Origin: Methylobacterium sp. J-030
GTDB taxonomy: Bacteria; Pseudomonadota; Alphaproteobacteria; Rhizobiales; Beijerinckiaceae
Direction: 5' to 3'
Assembly (NCBI RefSeq): GCF_022829545.1
Contig: NZ_JAKSYM010000402.1
Location: 124,001-188,000 of the forward strand
Length of the DNA: 64,000 nucleotides
Part shown: in pieces, positions 41,193-49,608 of the stretch
How the letters are laid out: each line of letters starts with the position of its first letter
Numbering within the stretch: position 1 is the first letter of the stretch
Notes under the pieces: generated by a model
Seen by the model: the letters and a program-made list of their open reading frames with translations, nothing else
What the model was told of the DNA's origin: nothing
Database searches by the model: none
Position numbers and translations under genes: made by a program

Positions 41193-42122
41193 GTGACCAC
41201 TCTCTACGTGAGCCATCCCGCCAGCTTCGATCATGTCGTGCCGGAGGGGCACCCGGAGCGGCCGGCCCGGATGCGGGCCGTCGAGCGCGCGCTGGAGGAC
41301 GAGCGCTTCGCCGGCCTCGTCCGGGCCTCAGCGCCCCGGGCGGAGATCGAGACCGCGACGCTCGCCCATCCCCGCAGCTATGTCGACGCGCTGGTCGCGG
41401 CGGTGCCGGAGCACGGCATGGTCGGGATCGACTCGGATACGGTCCTGTCCGCCGGCAGCCTGGAGGCGACGCTGCGGGCGATCGGCGGTGCGACGCACGC
41501 CATCGACGCCGTCGTCGCGGGCGAGTGCCGCAACGCCTTCGTGGCCATGCGGCCACCGGGCCATCACGCGGAGCGGACCCGTTCGATGGGGTTCTGCCTG
41601 TTCAATCACGCCGCCATCGCGGCACGCTACGCCCGGACGAAGCACGGGGCGGAGCGCGTGGCGCTCGTCGATTGGGACGTGCATCACGGCAACGGCAGCC
41701 AGGACATCTTCTGGGACGATGGCTCCGTCCTGTACTGCTCGACGCATCAGATACCGCTCTATCCCGGCACCGGCGCAGCCTCGGAGCGAGGCGACAAGGA
41801 TACGATCGTCAACGTGCCGCTGCGGCCGAACGACGACGGCGCGGTGTTTCGTGAGGCGTTCGAGACCGGCATCCTGTCGCGCCTCGATGCCTTCCGGCCG
41901 GACGTGATCGTGATCTCGGCGGGATTCGATGCCCATCGCCTCGATCCGCTGGCCAACCTGCAGCTCGAGGCTGAGGATTTCGCCTGGGCGACGCGCAAGC
42001 TGATGGAGGTGGCGGAAGGCTGCGCGGGCGGCCGTATCGTCTCGGTGCTGGAGGGCGGCTACAGTCTCGAAGGTCTCGCCAAGTCGACCGCCGCGCATGT
42101 CGACGCGCTGATGGGGCGGTAG
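41193..42122 (+). CDS. Histone deacetylase family protein
   Basis: This 309-residue arginase/deacetylase-fold protein has the HDAC-type catalytic residues: HHAER in MRPPGHHAER near residue 117, ALVDWDVHHGNGSQDIF near 157 with Zn ligands Asp and His, and ISAGFDAHRLDPLANLQL near 240 with the third ligand Asp. Bacterial relatives deacetylate acetylpolyamines or other small amides and possibly proteins; the substrate is unknown. GGGAGCGACC precedes the GTG start at 41193. Length and all metal ligands match an active enzyme. Confidence 0.92.
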   Translation: MTTLYVSHPASFDHVVPEGHPERPARMRAVERALEDERFAGLVRASAPRAEIETATLAHPRSYVDALVAAVPEHGMVGIDSDTVLSAGSLEATLRAIGGATHAIDAVVAGECRNAFVAMRPPGHHAERTRSMGFCLFNHAAIAARYARTKHGAERVALVDWDVHHGNGSQDIFWDDGSVLYCSTHQIPLYPGTGAASERGDKDTIVNVPLRPNDDGAVFREAFETGILSRLDAFRPDVIVISAGFDAHRLDPLANLQLEAEDFAWATRKLMEVAEGCAGGRIVSVLEGGYSLEGLAKSTAAHVDALMGR

Positions 42123-42252
42123 GACCGACCGAACCATTGCGCGCGCGGCTGATCCCACCATAGCCTCAGCTTTTCGGGGGCATCAGAATCATGGAAACGC
42201 CAACACGCCCGGCGGCGCCGGTCGCCAGCCCTCGCCGGCCGGGGATCGCGCG

Positions 42253-42870
42253 GTGACGACCGCCGGGTTCCTCGCCTACGCGCTGGCGCTGGGCGTCGCG
42301 GCCGCGATCCCGGGCCCCGGCGTCGTGGCCCTGGTCGCCCGGGCTCTGGCTTCGGGCTTCTGGGCCGGCATGGCGTTCGCCGCGGGCCTGATGCTGGGCG
42401 ATCTGACCTTTCTCGCCGCCGCGGTGTTTGGGCTGACCCGCGTGGCCGAGGCGCTCGGTGACGTCTTCGTCGTGGTCCGGATCGGCGCCGGACTCTACCT
42501 CGGCTTTCTTGCGATCCAGCTCTGGCGCGCCGCGGCGCGCGTGCAGCCCGTGGCGGGCCGCGGCGCCGACCGCCCCTTCGCGAGCTTCTTCGCCGGGCTC
42601 ACCGTCACGCTCGCCAACCCCAAGACGATCGTCTTCTATCTCGCGGTGCTGCCGACCCTTTTGGATCTCGGAGCCGTCACGCGCAGCGACTTCGCCCTGC
42701 TCGTGGCCGTCACGGCCCTCGTCCTGATCGCGGTGATGACGCCCTACGCCGCCCTGGCGTCGCGGGCACGGCACGCCCTGCAGACCGCGGCATTCCACCG
42801 ACGGCTGAATCGCAGCGCCGCCGCCATCATGGCGGGCGCCGCGATCTGGACGGTCGCGCGTCGCGCCTGA
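42253..42870 (+). CDS. LysE/RhtB family exporter
   Basis: This 205-residue inner-membrane protein has five to six hydrophobic helices and the LysE signature: AAIPGPGVVALVARALASGF near residue 17 and ANPKTIVFYLAVLPTLLDLG near 117. The family exports amino acids or homoserine lactone-like compounds; the substrate is not predictable. A GTG start at 42253 follows a 130-bp gap after the deacetylase gene. It converges with ribB, with only 8 bp between the stops. Confidence 0.88.
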   Translation: MTTAGFLAYALALGVAAAIPGPGVVALVARALASGFWAGMAFAAGLMLGDLTFLAAAVFGLTRVAEALGDVFVVVRIGAGLYLGFLAIQLWRAAARVQPVAGRGADRPFASFFAGLTVTLANPKTIVFYLAVLPTLLDLGAVTRSDFALLVAVTALVLIAVMTPYAALASRARHALQTAAFHRRLNRSAAAIMAGAAIWTVARRA

Positions 42871-42878
42871 CAGGCCGG

Positions 42879-43961
42879 TTACGCCTCCAGCGGCTCGTCG
42901 CCGAGGTGCTCGATGCCGAAGCCCGACAAGCCGACATAGGCGCGCGACGAGGTCGCGAGGTTGCGGAACGAGATGACGCCGAGATCGCGCAGAATCTGCG
43001 CGCCGAGGCCTACCTCACGCCACTGCCGTGCGCGCAGGGCTTCCGTGCCCTCGTCTGTGGCGCTCTTCACCGGAACACCCGCAGTCCCGTCGCGGAGGTA
43101 TACCAGAACCCCGCGCCCGGCCGCCGCGAAGCGCCGCAGCACCGCGTCGATCTGCCGGCCGCCGCCGATCACGTCGGCGGCGACGTTCGAGCGGTGGAGG
43201 CGGACCAGCACATCGCGCCCGTCGCCGATCTCGCCCATCACGAAGGCGAATTGCTGGATTGTCTCGAACGGCGTCGAGAACACGTAGGCGGTCATGTCGC
43301 CGTGGTTCGATCGGACCGGGAAATGCCCGACCCGCTCCACCAGCCGGTCCCGGGCCTGCCGGTAGGCGATGAGATCCGCCACCGAGACCTGCTTCAGCCC
43401 ATGCTTCGAGGCGAAGGCCTCGATTTGCGGCCCCTTCATCACGGTGCCGTCGTCGTTGGCGAGTTCGCAGATCACGCCGACCGGCGGCAACTCGGCCAGC
43501 TTGCACAGATCGACCGCGGCCTCGGTATGGCCCGATCGCATGAGCACCCCGCCGTCCCGGGCGATCAGCGGGAACACGTGGCCGGGGCGGACGAAGTCGC
43601 CTGCGCCCATGTTGCCGTTGGCCAGCGCCCGGACGGTGTTGCAGCGCTGTTCCGCCGAGATGCCCGTGGTCAGCCCGTGTTTCACGTCCACCGTGACCGT
43701 GAACGCGGTGCCCAGCGGCGCGTCGTTCGAGGCGACCATCGGGGCGAGGTGCAGGCGACGCGCCTCGCCCTGCGTGAGCGGCGCGCAGACGATGCCGCAG
43801 GTATTGCGGATGATGAACGCCATCTTCTCCGGCGTGCAGAGCGAGGCCGCGACGACGAGGTCGCCCTCGTTCTCGCGGTCGTCGTCGTCGGTGACGACCA
43901 CGATCTCGCCCTTGGCGAAGGCCGCGATGGCTTCGGTGACGGTGCAATGGGGCACGGGCAT
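42879..43961 (-). CDS. ribB: 3,4-dihydroxy-2-butanone 4-phosphate synthase with degenerate GTP cyclohydrolase II domain
   Basis: This 360-residue protein makes the four-carbon unit of riboflavin from ribulose 5-phosphate. Domain 1 (residues 1-205) has VVTDDDDRENEGDLVVAASL near 22, RRLHLAPM and GHTEAAVDLCKLAELPP near 150, all catalytic features kept. Domain 2 is the GTP cyclohydrolase II fold, but VLVRLHRSNVAADVIGGGRQ near 255 lacks the three zinc Cys residues of active enzymes. This is the usual hybrid form in alphaproteobacteria, where a separate RibA supplies the second activity. No FMN riboswitch is possible, since aroC ends 28 bp upstream; the two genes share a transcript. Confidence 0.92.
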   Translation of the reverse strand: MPVPHCTVTEAIAAFAKGEIVVVTDDDDRENEGDLVVAASLCTPEKMAFIIRNTCGIVCAPLTQGEARRLHLAPMVASNDAPLGTAFTVTVDVKHGLTTGISAEQRCNTVRALANGNMGAGDFVRPGHVFPLIARDGGVLMRSGHTEAAVDLCKLAELPPVGVICELANDDGTVMKGPQIEAFASKHGLKQVSVADLIAYRQARDRLVERVGHFPVRSNHGDMTAYVFSTPFETIQQFAFVMGEIGDGRDVLVRLHRSNVAADVIGGGRQIDAVLRRFAAAGRGVLVYLRDGTAGVPVKSATDEGTEALRARQWREVGLGAQILRDLGVISFRNLATSSRAYVGLSGFGIEHLGDEPLEA

Positions 43962-43989
43962 TCTCGAACGGGTGGGACCGCGACCGGGA

Positions 43990-45090
43990 TCAGGGCTGCT
44001 GCCCGACCTGTCCGCGGTGGCGCAGATAATGATCGGCGAGCACGCAGGCCATCATGGCCTCCGCCACCGGGACCGCGCGGATGCCCACGCAGGGATCGTG
44101 GCGGCCCTTGGTGACGAGGTCCACCTCGGCGCCGTCCCGGGTGACGGAGCGCCGCGCCGTCAGGATCGAAGAAGTCGGCTTCACGGCGAAGCGCACCACC
44201 ACCGGCTCGCCGCTGGAGATGCCGCCGAGGATCCCGCCCGCGTGGTTGGCCAGGAAACGAGGGCGCCCGTCGTTGCCGGCGCGCATCTCGTCGGCGTTGT
44301 CCTCGCCGCGCAGGGCCGCCGCCGCGAAGCCGTCGCCGATCTCGACGCCCTTCACGGCGTTGATCGACATCATGGCGGCGGCGAGATCGGCGTCGAGCTT
44401 GCCGTAGACCGGCGCGCCGAGGCCCGGCGGAACGCCCTCGGCCACCACTTCGATGATGGCGCCGACCGACGAGCCGTCCTTCCGGATCGCGTCGAGGTAG
44501 CTCTCGTAGAAGGTCGCGGTCTCGGCATCGGGGCAGAAGAACGGATTGTTGCCGACCTCGGCCCAGTCCCAGCGGGACCGGTCGATGGCGTGCGGCCCCA
44601 TCTGCACGAGGGCCGCCCGGATGGTGATGCCCGGGATGACCTTCCGGGCTACGGCGCCGGCGGCCACGCGCGCGGCGGTCTCCCGGGCGGAGGAGCGCCC
44701 CCCGCCGCGATAGTCGCGGATGCCGTACTTGGCGTCGTAGGTGTAGTCGGCGTGGCCGGGCCGGTAGCTGTCGCGGATCTCGGAATAGTCCTTCGAGCGC
44801 TGGTCCGTGTTTTCGATCATCAGCGCGATCGGCGTGCCGGTGGTGAATTGGCGTCCGCCGGTGCGGTCGTCGGCGAAGACGCCGGACACGATCTTGACCT
44901 GATCGGGCTCGCGGCGCTGCGTGGTGAAGCGCGATTGGCCGGGCTTGCGCCTGTCGAGCTCCGCCTGGATCTCCTCGGCCTCCAGCGGCAGGCCGGGCGG
45001 ACAGCCATCGACCACGCAGCCCAGCGCGATCCCGTGGCTCTCGCCGAAGGTCGTGACGCGGAACAGGTGGCCGAAGGTGTTGTGCGACAT
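43990..45090 (-). CDS. aroC: Chorismate synthase
   Basis: This 366-residue enzyme converts 5-enolpyruvylshikimate 3-phosphate to chorismate with reduced FMN, the last step of the shikimate pathway. The three family signatures are present: GESHGIALGCVVDGCPPGLP near residue 16, YRGGGRSSARETAARVAAGA near 128, and DPCVGIRAVPVAEAMMACVL near 335. Length is typical. The gene lies upstream of ribB with a 28-bp gap on the same strand. A promoter is likely in the short gap after the antitoxin gene. Confidence 0.95.
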   Translation of the reverse strand: MSHNTFGHLFRVTTFGESHGIALGCVVDGCPPGLPLEAEEIQAELDRRKPGQSRFTTQRREPDQVKIVSGVFADDRTGGRQFTTGTPIALMIENTDQRSKDYSEIRDSYRPGHADYTYDAKYGIRDYRGGGRSSARETAARVAAGAVARKVIPGITIRAALVQMGPHAIDRSRWDWAEVGNNPFFCPDAETATFYESYLDAIRKDGSSVGAIIEVVAEGVPPGLGAPVYGKLDADLAAAMMSINAVKGVEIGDGFAAAALRGEDNADEMRAGNDGRPRFLANHAGGILGGISSGEPVVVRFAVKPTSSILTARRSVTRDGAEVDLVTKGRHDPCVGIRAVPVAEAMMACVLADHYLRHRGQVGQQP

Positions 45091-45150
45091 GGCGCGGCTG
45101 CCTTAGCGCGGGAGCGGCGGGGGCACAAACGATGGTGCGGGCTTCCGGCG

Positions 45151-45453
45151 CTACGCCGGCTTCGACTCGGCGATCGGTTGGACGCTGAGCCGGAGGCCAA
45201 TCGCCTTGAGGACGCTCACCAGCGTATCGAGTTGCGGATTGCCCTTCTCGGACAGGGCGCGATACAGACTCTCGCGGGATCTTCCCGTCTCGGCCGCGAT
45301 CTGGCTCATCCCGCGTGCCCGCGCCACATCGCCGATTGCCGCGGAAATGAGCGCGGGGTCACCATCCTCCAGCACGGCGTCGATATAGGCCGCGATGCGC
45401 TCGGGCGTGTCGAGATGTTCCACGACGTCCCACGCACGGGTATCGATGGTCAT
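45151..45453 (-). CDS. Antitoxin of a HigA-like addiction module (XRE helix-turn-helix)
   Basis: This 100-residue protein contains a helix-turn-helix: ARGMSQIAAETGRSRESLYRALSEKGNPQL from about residue 48 to 77, in the form seen in probable addiction-module antidote proteins. An N-terminal ERIAAYIDAVLEDGDPALIS segment is also typical of the group. It should bind and neutralise the overlapping toxin and repress the shared promoter. Its ATG overlaps the toxin stop (ATGA), so the order is toxin first, then antitoxin, as in higBA. Confidence 0.88.
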   Translation of the reverse strand: MTIDTRAWDVVEHLDTPERIAAYIDAVLEDGDPALISAAIGDVARARGMSQIAAETGRSRESLYRALSEKGNPQLDTLVSVLKAIGLRLSVQPIAESKPA

Positions 45454-45749
45454 CGGCCCTGCTCCTGCCGGTTGATACGTTGTGCCTCGCGAATGTCCCG
45501 ATCCTGCGTTCGCTTGTCGCCCCCGCACAGAAGCAGGATAAACGCCTCGCCGCGTTGTGCGAAGTCAACGCGGTAGCCCGGCCCATAATCGACATGCAGT
45601 TCACTCACCCCCGAACCGACGGGTCTGACATCGCCCGGATTTCCGAGTGCGAGGCGCTTGATCCGAACGTTGATCCGGGCCCGCGCCTGCTCGTCGCGTA
45701 ATGCGGCAAACCAAGCCGCGAACATTTCGGTCTGACGAATTGCCGGCAT
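45450..45749 (-). CDS. RelE/HigB-type toxin of an addiction module
   Basis: This 99-residue protein has the RelE-superfamily layout of addiction-module killer proteins. TEMFAAWFAALRDEQARARI is near residue 7, RIKRLALGNPGDVRPVGSGV in the middle, SELHVDYGPGYRVDFAQRGE near 48 with a YR pair, and LLLCGGDKRTQDRDIREAQR at the end. Members cut mRNA at the ribosome. It is the first gene of the pair, coupled to the antitoxin by a 4-bp overlap. A shared promoter is expected just upstream, within the 30-bp gap to the MrcB-domain gene or in that gene. Confidence 0.88.
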   Translation of the reverse strand: MPAIRQTEMFAAWFAALRDEQARARINVRIKRLALGNPGDVRPVGSGVSELHVDYGPGYRVDFAQRGEAFILLLCGGDKRTQDRDIREAQRINRQEQGR

Positions 45750-45779
45750 CGCAGCGCGCGTAGCTTATACGCTACAGAA

Positions 45780-46388
45780 TTAGACGGAACGCGCTAGACT
45801 ATCAAGGCCGCCCCGCGCCTTAAGAGCCCGATAGGCTGCCACGGCCACCGCGAGATCGGCCCGTAGCCGCCGCTCATCTCCAAGCGCGTCGCGTTCGTAG
45901 GTGAGCCCCAGGATATGCGACGCCTCGTAGCCCTCCGGCAATTCGCCCGCGGTGCCGAGGCTGATTGTTTCATTCGGAAGCCGGTCGGCGAAGTCGGCGA
46001 GGCGCGCCCGAAGCATCGCCCCGCTCGTCCGGAGATGATCGCCCGCGCCGAACCCGTATTCGCGGATCGCCGCCACCGTTCCCTGCGCCAGCGATAGGTA
46101 CACCGTCTCGCGGTGCGTCGGGAAGAGGTAGACGAGATAGTAGCCCCGGGTCGCGCTCGTGGTGATCGCGGGATCGAAGATCGCGAGCCACGGCACGGCG
46201 GCCCACTTGCTGCCCCGGCCCGGGCTGCCCTTCACGAGGAATGGGCCGTCGATCGCAGCCAATGCGCCGCGAAGCTCGTCCGGCGCGCCTTTTCGGATGA
46301 CCGCGGCGAGCGGATGCCCGGCCGGCGGGTCGAGGCGCGCGAGCGGGTATTCCTCGATGATTCGCCGGAGCGCGTAGCCGAGGCTCAA
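45780..46388 (-). CDS. Stand-alone MrcB-type (DUF3578) domain protein
   Basis: This 202-residue protein matches the MrcB/DUF3578 domain found at the N-terminus of McrB-like restriction AAA+ GTPases: GSPGRGSKWAAVPWLAIFDP near residue 55, ITTSATRGYYLVYLFPTHR near 76, VYLSLAQGTVAAIREYG near 96, and a C-terminal ILGLTYERDALGDERRL near 160. There it is thought to recognise modified DNA. Here no AAA+ or nuclease domain follows, so the module is alone. The start is uncertain: a TTG at 46388 overlaps the anmK stop (TTGA). Its stop lies 30 bp before the HigB-like toxin start. Confidence 0.7.
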   Translation of the reverse strand: MSLGYALRRIIEEYPLARLDPPAGHPLAAVIRKGAPDELRGALAAIDGPFLVKGSPGRGSKWAAVPWLAIFDPAITTSATRGYYLVYLFPTHRETVYLSLAQGTVAAIREYGFGAGDHLRTSGAMLRARLADFADRLPNETISLGTAGELPEGYEASHILGLTYERDALGDERRLRADLAVAVAAYRALKARGGLDSLARSV

Positions 46389-47518
46389 GGTTGGGCCAGA
46401 ACTCCACCGGTCATGGCCTCGCGGACCCCGGTCGTCGATGGGAAGGTGATGGGCAATCCCTGCAGCGAGCGCACCGCGAGGTAGGCGAAGGCCTGTGCCT
46501 CCAGATAGGCCGACGACCAGCCGATCGCGTCCGCGGTCGTGATCTCGGCGCGCAGGTGATAGTTCAACAGCCGCACCAGCTCGCCGTTGCGGGCACCGCC
46601 GCCGGCCACGATCCACCGCGTCGGGACCTCGGGGGCGTGATCCAGCGCCCGTGCCACCGCCCGAGCCGTGAAGGCGGTCAGCGTCGCGGCGCCGTCCTCA
46701 GTCGAGAGCTGGCCCGCCAACTTGTGCGAGAACCAGTTCCGATCGAGGGATTTCGGCGGCTTGCGGAAGAAGAACGGATGCGTCAGCAGCCAGGCGAGCA
46801 GTTGCTCGTCGGGCCGGCCGCGGGCGGCGGTGCGGCCGCCGTCGTCGAGGTTCTTGCCCTCGCGCTCCTGCATCCATTCGTCGATCAGCGCATTGCCGGG
46901 GCCGGTGTCGAAGGCGATCACGCCGCCCCTGGAGTCGATCAGCGTCGCGTTGGCGACGCCGCCGATATTGAGGATGCCGAACGGCCCGTCGAAGCCCGAC
47001 GCGGCGGCGAGCGCCTTGTGGAACACCGGCACCAGCGGCGCCCCCTGCCCGCCCGCCTCGATATCGGCGCGGCGCAGGTCGGAGACCACCGGGATCCCGA
47101 GGCGCGTCGCCAGCGCCTGCCCGTCGCCGATCTGGATCGAGAGGCGCTGGTCCGGCCGGTGGATGACGGTCTGGCCGTGGAAGCCGATGACGTCGATCGC
47201 CGAAGCGGTCAGGCCGTTCTCCTGAAGAAAGCGCTCCACGGCCTCGGCATGGGCCTTCGTGACGAAGGTTTCCGCCTCCGGCAGACGGCCGGGCCGGTCG
47301 CCGGGATGAAGGACGGATTCCGCATCCTTGGTGGCTCCGCGCAGGAGCGCCTTCTCGTCGTCCGCATAACCGCGATATCCGGTCGGTCCCAGCGGCTCCA
47401 AGAAGTTGTTGTGGCCCTTCACCACGTGGACCCGCTCGCCATCGGTCTCGATCAGCGCGATGTCGACGCCGTCCAGCGAGGTGCCGCTCATCAGCCCGAT
47501 CGCGCGCATCATCGCCAT
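46385..47518 (-). CDS. anmK: Anhydro-N-acetylmuramic acid kinase
   Basis: This 377-residue cytoplasmic kinase recycles 1,6-anhydro-MurNAc from cell-wall turnover to MurNAc 6-phosphate. The phosphate-binding motif MRAIGLMSGTSLDGVDIALI is at the N-terminus, GFHGQTVIHRP near residue 110, ILNIGGVANATLI near 185 with FDTGPGNALIDEWM after it, and a WIVAGGGARNGELVRLL segment near 300. NagZ, in the same pathway, is also in this window (51452-52456). ATG at 47518 was chosen; a start at 47545 adds nine residues. It diverges from tyrS with 123 bp between starts. Confidence 0.93.
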   Translation of the reverse strand: MAMMRAIGLMSGTSLDGVDIALIETDGERVHVVKGHNNFLEPLGPTGYRGYADDEKALLRGATKDAESVLHPGDRPGRLPEAETFVTKAHAEAVERFLQENGLTASAIDVIGFHGQTVIHRPDQRLSIQIGDGQALATRLGIPVVSDLRRADIEAGGQGAPLVPVFHKALAAASGFDGPFGILNIGGVANATLIDSRGGVIAFDTGPGNALIDEWMQEREGKNLDDGGRTAARGRPDEQLLAWLLTHPFFFRKPPKSLDRNWFSHKLAGQLSTEDGAATLTAFTARAVARALDHAPEVPTRWIVAGGGARNGELVRLLNYHLRAEITTADAIGWSSAYLEAQAFAYLAVRSLQGLPITFPSTTGVREAMTGGVLAQP

Positions 47519-47641
47519 GCCGTCCCGCCCCGTGCCTTTCCGCAAACGCCCTGCTAAGAGCGCGCCATATCCTGAACCCAGCGCGAGCTAGCATGCGGGG
47601 CCTCGGCCTGTCGCGCCAGCACGCGGCCCGAGATTGTATCC

Positions 47642-48913
47642 ATGACCGCCGAGAGCTTCGCGCCGAAATCCGACTTCCTCCGGATCCTGACCGAGCGCGG
47701 ATACATCCACCAGACCTCGGACCTCGCCGGGATCGACACGGCGGCGCTCGACGGCCGTCTCACCACCTATGTCGGCTACGATTGCACGGCGCCCTCGCTC
47801 CATGTCGGGCATCTGCTCTCGATCATGATGCTGCACTGGCTGCAGGCCACCGGGGGCAAACCCATCGCCCTGATGGGCGGCGGCACCACCCGGGTCGGCG
47901 ACCCCTCCGGGCGCGACGAGACGCGAAAAATCCTCACCGTGGAGCAGATCGACGCCAACAAGGCGGAGATCCGCAAAACCTTCGACCGGTTCCTGCGCTT
48001 CGGCGATGCGGCCGGCGACGCCGTGATGGTCGACAACGCCGCGTGGCTGACCAAGCTCAACTACATCGAGATGCTGCGCGACGTGGGTCGCCATTTCTCT
48101 GTGAACCGCATGCTGTCGATGGACAGCGTACGCTTGCGCCTGGAGCGCGACCAGGAACTCTCGTTCCTCGAATTCAACTACATGATCCTGCAATCCTACG
48201 ACTTCGTGGAGCTGAACCGCCGCTACGGCTGCGTGATGCAGATGGGCGGCTCGGACCAGTGGGGCAACATCGTCAACGGCATCGATCTCGGCCGCCGCAT
48301 GGGCACGCCGCAGCTCTACGCCCTGACCTGCCCGCTCCTGACCACATCCTCGGGCGCCAAGATGGGCAAGACCGCCGCCGGCGCCGTCTGGCTCAACCCG
48401 GACATGCTGAAGCCCTACGACTACTGGCAGTTCTGGCGGAACACCGAGGACGCGGACGTGACCCGCTTCCTCAAGCTGTTCACGCTGCTGCCGATGGACG
48501 AGATCATGCGGCTCGCGGCGCTCGCAGGATCCGAGATCAACGCCGCCAAGATGGTGCTCGCCACGGAGGCGACGGCGCTGATGCACGGCCGCGACGTCGC
48601 GGAGGCAGCGGCCGAGACAGCGCGCAAGACTTTCGTGGAGGGTACGCTCGCGGCCGACCTGCCGAGCGTCGCGGTGCCGGCCGCCGCGCTAGAGGCTGGA
48701 CTCGGTGTGCTGACGGCGTTCGGGCCCGACATCGCCAAGCTCGTGCCCTCGACCAGCGAGGCGCGGCGCCAGATCAAGGGTGGCGGCCTGCGCGTCAACG
48801 ATGTGCCGGTGACGGACGAGAAGGCCGTGCTCGGCCAGGGGGATCTGACGGGCGACGGTGTCATCAAGCTCTCCTTCGGCAAGAAGCGGCACGTGTTGCT
48901 GCGGGTGGAATGA
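47642..48913 (+). CDS. tyrS: Tyrosyl-tRNA synthetase
   Basis: This 423-residue class I synthetase charges tRNA-Tyr. The HIGH-type motif is HVGHLLSIMML near residue 56, the Tyr-binding QMGGSDQWGNIVNGIDL motif near 199, and the KMSKS-type motif is KMGKTAAGAVWL near 240. The C-terminal S4 RNA-binding domain begins near 355 (TSEARRQIKGGGLRVNDVPV). Length and motifs match TyrRS of the bacterial short-loop type. The ATG at 47642 sits close to the domain start. Its stop overlaps the start of the response regulator gene (ATGA). Confidence 0.96.
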   Translation: MTAESFAPKSDFLRILTERGYIHQTSDLAGIDTAALDGRLTTYVGYDCTAPSLHVGHLLSIMMLHWLQATGGKPIALMGGGTTRVGDPSGRDETRKILTVEQIDANKAEIRKTFDRFLRFGDAAGDAVMVDNAAWLTKLNYIEMLRDVGRHFSVNRMLSMDSVRLRLERDQELSFLEFNYMILQSYDFVELNRRYGCVMQMGGSDQWGNIVNGIDLGRRMGTPQLYALTCPLLTTSSGAKMGKTAAGAVWLNPDMLKPYDYWQFWRNTEDADVTRFLKLFTLLPMDEIMRLAALAGSEINAAKMVLATEATALMHGRDVAEAAAETARKTFVEGTLAADLPSVAVPAAALEAGLGVLTAFGPDIAKLVPSTSEARRQIKGGGLRVNDVPVTDEKAVLGQGDLTGDGVIKLSFGKKRHVLLRVE

Positions 48914-49596
48914 GCGCTTCGGCCAACATCCTAGTCATCGACGACGAGCCGCCGATCCGGCGTCTGCTCCGGACCGGGCTCGGAACGCAGGGCTACGCGA
49001 TCGTCGAGGCTGGCGATGCGGCGGCGGCGCTCGCATGTCTGGAAGCCGGGGGGCTCGACCTCGCCATCCTCGATCTCGGCCTGCCCGATATGCCCGGCCA
49101 CGTGGTGCTCGGGATGATCCGCGAGCGCTGGCCCGACCTGCCAGTCCTTGTCCTCTCGAGCCGCGACGACGAGCGGGGGAAGGTCGAGGCCCTGGATCTC
49201 GGGGCGGATGACTACGTGACCAAACCGTTCGGCATGAACGAGTTGCTCGCTCGCATCCGCGCCGCACTCCGGCACCGGCTGGCCATGCAGGGTGAGCGGC
49301 CGGTCTTCAGGGTCGATGAGTTGTCGGTCGATCTTGTGCGCCGAATCGTTCGGGTCGGCGAGCGGGAGGTGAAGCTGTCGCCGCGGGAATACGACTTCCT
49401 GCGCGTGCTGGTGCAGCATGCCGGCAAGGTGCTGACTCATGCCCAGCTCATGCGCCATGCGCCGGCCTCGTCGGACCCGCAATACCTGCGCGTCTATATC
49501 CGGCAGTTGCGGCAGAAGCTGGAACCCGACCCGGAGCGCCCACGCTACCTGCTCACCGAAACCGGCGTCGGCTACCGCCTGCGCACGCCGGACTGA
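48910..49596 (+). CDS. OmpR/KdpE-type response regulator
   Basis: This 228-residue transcription factor has a receiver domain, with the phospho-acceptor Asp in LAILDLGLPDMPGH near residue 52 and the Lys in DDYVTKPFGMNELLARI near 105. A winged-helix output domain follows (VKLSPREYDFLRVLVQHAGK near 155, YLRVYIRQLRQKLEPDP near 195). It most resembles KdpE, the regulator of potassium uptake genes, but no kdp or kinase gene is nearby, so it is an orphan here. The ATG overlaps the tyrS stop codon, which suggests co-translation with tyrS and is not what is usual for KdpE. Confidence 0.88.
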   Translation: MSASANILVIDDEPPIRRLLRTGLGTQGYAIVEAGDAAAALACLEAGGLDLAILDLGLPDMPGHVVLGMIRERWPDLPVLVLSSRDDERGKVEALDLGADDYVTKPFGMNELLARIRAALRHRLAMQGERPVFRVDELSVDLVRRIVRVGEREVKLSPREYDFLRVLVQHAGKVLTHAQLMRHAPASSDPQYLRVYIRQLRQKLEPDPERPRYLLTETGVGYRLRTPD

Positions 49597-49608
49597 GGGT
49601 CCCGCCCG

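Noticed and set aside
43962..43989. FMN riboswitch before ribB
   Set aside because: Only 28 bp separate aroC and ribB, far too short for that element.
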